Positions 5,083 through 7,085 of a DNA stretch of 7,085 nucleotides are shown piece after piece. The notes under the pieces are model-generated. The model did not search any database and was not told where the DNA came from. It saw only the letters and a program-made list of their open reading frames with translations. The stretch lies in contig JAABTZ010000026.1 in the NCBI GenBank assembly GCA_011389605.1, forward strand, positions 1 through 7,085, written 5' to 3'. The translations under genes were made by a program, and so were the position numbers. The first letter of the stretch is position 1. Every line of letters starts with the position of its first letter. The DNA is from Desulfobacteraceae bacterium (GTDB taxonomy: Bacteria > Desulfobacterota > Desulfobacteria > Desulfobacterales > Desulfosalsimonadaceae).

Positions 5083-6345
5083 ATGTTGGATCACCTGAGT
5101 TTTATCATCAAGCGTTTCCGTGAGCATTTATGGATCAAGCCGCTTACCGTATGCGTGCTGTCCATTGGCGCAGTTTTTCTTTCCAATCTCATGGACATGT
5201 CCGATCTCGGCCGTTTCCTGCCGGAGATCACGAAGGGATCGACCGAAACTCTTCTCAAAATCATGGCGTCGAGCATGTTAATGATAGCCACGTTCGCTGT
5301 GGCCTCGATGGTGGCCGCTTATTCATCGGCAAGCAGGTCCGCTACGCCCCGCTCTTTTCCACTGATCATAAGCGATGACGTTTCGCAAAATGCACTCTCG
5401 GCTTTCATCGGCGCGTTTATCTACAGCGTGGTCGCTCTCATTGCGCTGATGAACGGGCTTTATGGTGGAACGGCCAGTCGGTTTATTCTGTTTTCCCTGA
5501 CAATAATTGTGCTCGCAGTCATCATAATCACCTTTATCCGGTGGGTTGATAACATCGCCCGGCTAGGCCGGCTGGAACATACGATCACCAAGGTGGAGAC
5601 AGCTACAGCGGAGGCGATTAAGAAACGACAGTCGGAGCCGCGCCTTGGGGGCATCGCGGTGTCCAGCCCTCCGGATGGGTGCCGGGCGGTTTTTGGAAAA
5701 GCCATCGGCTACGTACAGCGTGTTGACACAGCCGCGTTGCAAACCCGGGCGGTGGAGTCGCAACTGAGAATTTTTGTGGAAGCGTTGCCCGGAACCTTTT
5801 GCACGCCAGACCGCCCTGTCGCGTGGGTCATCCGGGATGCCTCAGGCAAAGTGTCTGACAAGGACGCTGCAGCAGTCACTGCAGCGTTTAAGATTGGCAG
5901 TTCGAGGGTTTTTGATCAGGATCCGCGCTTCGGACTGCTGGTTCTTTCGGAGATCGCCAGCCGCGCTCTTTCAACCGCGGTCAATGATCCGGGAACCGCC
6001 ATCAGCGTTACCGGCACACTTGTCCGCCTGTTCGTAATGTGGAACGAGTGTGGTAAGACGGCTGACGTTTCCGCGGTGCAGTGCGACCGCGTTGCAGTGC
6101 CGGAATTGTCAGTGGCAGACATGTTCGACGACGCTTTTACCGGAATCGCCCGGGACGGGGCGGGCATGGTCGAAGTGGTCGTGCGGCTGCTCAAGGCCCT
6201 CGAATCGCTTGCCGCGGCCGGGGACGCTGCGATGCGTAACAACGCCAGGCGGCACGCCCGTCTTGCGCTGGTTCGCGCTGAAAATACAATGAAAACCCCC
6301 GAAGATCTCACAGCAGTACGAGAGATAGCCAGATTTGCGCTGTGA
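5083..6345 (+). CDS. DUF2254 family predicted integral membrane protein
   Basis: A 420-residue member of the uncharacterised DUF2254 (COG4325-type) family. Four membrane helices are visible in the N-terminal 155 residues: about 20-37, 58-80, 103-125 and 133-155. Family signatures are present: SASRSATPRSFPLII with the following DDVSQNALSAFIGAFIYSV (about 82-116), and the strongly conserved DQDPRFGLLVLSEIASRALS plus AVNDPGTA (278-306) in the soluble C-terminal half. That half (about 160-420) is likely cytoplasmic. Length is typical. I use ATG 5083 rather than the in-frame GTG 5065, because AAGGAGAG (5069-5076) lies six bases before the ATG and would be inside the longer frame. No function is established for the family; pairing with an MscS channel hints at envelope or ion-related work. 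Composition matches the channel gene and differs from the AT-rich flanks. Confidence 0.87.
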   Translation: MLDHLSFIIKRFREHLWIKPLTVCVLSIGAVFLSNLMDMSDLGRFLPEITKGSTETLLKIMASSMLMIATFAVASMVAAYSSASRSATPRSFPLIISDDVSQNALSAFIGAFIYSVVALIALMNGLYGGTASRFILFSLTIIVLAVIIITFIRWVDNIARLGRLEHTITKVETATAEAIKKRQSEPRLGGIAVSSPPDGCRAVFGKAIGYVQRVDTAALQTRAVESQLRIFVEALPGTFCTPDRPVAWVIRDASGKVSDKDAAAVTAAFKIGSSRVFDQDPRFGLLVLSEIASRALSTAVNDPGTAISVTGTLVRLFVMWNECGKTADVSAVQCDRVAVPELSVADMFDDAFTGIARDGAGMVEVVVRLLKALESLAAAGDAAMRNNARRHARLALVRAENTMKTPEDLTAVREIARFAL

Positions 6346-6406
6346 CTGGTTTTTTCAAAAAAATTAAAAAAAGCAATTTCGCATAATATGACTGAAGGAG
6401 TATAAA

Positions 6407-7085
6407 ATGCCGGAAAATGAAAACAACAAACTGGCTGTACTTATTGATGCCGATAATGCACAGGCATCTGTTTGTGCGGAGTTGCTGGCAGAAATTTCCA
6501 AATTTGGAGTGGCAAATGTCAAAAGAGCTTATGGAGACTGGACAACAACAAAACTGAAAGGATGGAAGGCATATCTGCATAAACATGCAATTCAGCCTGT
6601 TCAGCAGTTTAGCTATACGCAGGGTAAAAACTCTACAGATTCATGTCTGATTATTGATGCAATGGATTTGCTTCATGAAGGCAAGCTGGATGGGTTCTGT
6701 CTCGTATCCTCGGATAGCGATTTTACCCGGCTGGCCAACAGAATTCGTGAAAGCGGCCTTGTGGTGTACGGGTTTGGTGAAAAGAAAACTCCTGAGCCAT
6801 TTGTTTCTGCGTGTGACAAGTTTGTATATACAGAGATACTTCGTAATCTCAAAGATTCAGACAGAACTGATGAATCCGAAAACCCGGAGTTGAAAGCAGC
6901 TATAACGTCGGCGATTAATGCAGTATCCAGGGATGATGGCTGGGCACCTCTATCGGCTGTCGGAAGCTACATCAATAAAAATATGCCTTCATTCGATCCA
7001 AGAAATTACGGGTATGACAAGCTCGGAAAGCTGGTAAAATCCCTTAATTATTTAGAGATTGATGAAAGAGTTTTAGGCGATGATT
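6407..7085 (+). CDS. NYN-domain (LabA/DUF88) nuclease-like protein with OST-HTH/LOTUS domain, 3' truncated
   Basis: An open frame running off the right edge (226 residues seen). Residues 9-150 form a NYN domain, a PIN-like RNase fold: LAVLIDADNAQ (9-19) supplies acidic residues Asp14 and Asp16, KNSTDSCLIIDAMDLL (74-89) supplies Asp78, and LVSSDSDFTRLANRIRESG (99-117) supplies Asp103 and Asp105. All expected acidic metal-site positions are kept, so it should be catalytically competent. After a charged linker (150-162), residues about 163-226 resemble an OST-HTH/LOTUS RNA-binding domain (GWAPLSAVGSYINK, then FDPRNYGYDKLGKLVKSL). AAGGAG (6395-6400) sits six bases before the ATG. The gene is AT-richer than the preceding block and separated by 61 nt of A/T tracts, so it is probably its own unit. 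RNA cleavage is inferred from the family; the target is unknown. Confidence 0.87.
   Translation, partial: MPENENNKLAVLIDADNAQASVCAELLAEISKFGVANVKRAYGDWTTTKLKGWKAYLHKHAIQPVQQFSYTQGKNSTDSCLIIDAMDLLHEGKLDGFCLVSSDSDFTRLANRIRESGLVVYGFGEKKTPEPFVSACDKFVYTEILRNLKDSDRTDESENPELKAAITSAINAVSRDDGWAPLSAVGSYINKNMPSFDPRNYGYDKLGKLVKSLNYLEIDERVLGDD

Noticed and set aside
6350..6373. T6/A7 tract after the DUF2254 stop, considered as a terminator and as a boundary repeat matching 3209-3222.
   Set aside because: The stem is purely A-T with almost no loop, and the similarity between the two sites is little more than homopolymer runs.

Overview
The window reads as a chromosomal stretch from a Gram-negative, probably anaerobic proteobacterium; a Desulfobacterota-like (deltaproteobacterial) host is my best guess. 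This rests on the periplasmic TRAP-type binding protein, the exported envelope protein and the methyltransferase subfamily. No rRNA, intact tRNA or taxonomic marker is present, so the assignment is an inference. All intact genes lie on the + strand.

Layout. (1) 1-194 is the 3' end of an unrecognised gene. (2) 196-407 is not empty spacer: it reads, across one frameshift, as the decayed C-terminal end of a metallo-beta-lactamase-fold hydrolase. (3) 423-2993 holds four short-spaced genes: a DctP-type TRAP solute-binding protein without its membrane subunits, a SRPBCC-like small protein, a small unrecognised beta-rich protein, and a compact class I SAM methyltransferase. (4) 2994-3430 is a gap containing a fragment that reads as the N-terminal third of a VapC-like PIN toxin (about 3150-3293), followed by a possible promoter and a perfect 12-bp palindrome. 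(5) 3431-6345 is a visibly more GC-rich two-gene block: an MscS-type mechanosensitive channel with an N-terminal BON domain, then a DUF2254 membrane protein. The 101-nt spacer between them can fold into a compact hairpin structure just before the second gene's ribosome binding site. (6) From 6346 the sequence turns AT-rich again, and a NYN (LabA/DUF88) nuclease-like gene with a C-terminal OST-HTH/LOTUS domain starts at 6407 and runs off the end.

How it fits together. The MscS/DUF2254 pair is the most coherent functional unit and suggests an envelope-stress or osmotic module, although DUF2254 has no assigned role. The four upstream genes may be one transcription unit, but nothing in the sequence ties them to one pathway. 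The two gene remnants and the composition changes suggest that this locus has been rearranged, with the channel/DUF2254 block possibly acquired or moved. I see no CRISPR array, intact mobile element, integrase or recognisable defence operon. The observations most worth following are the two unannotated remnants, the BON-MscS/DUF2254 pair, and its structured leader.
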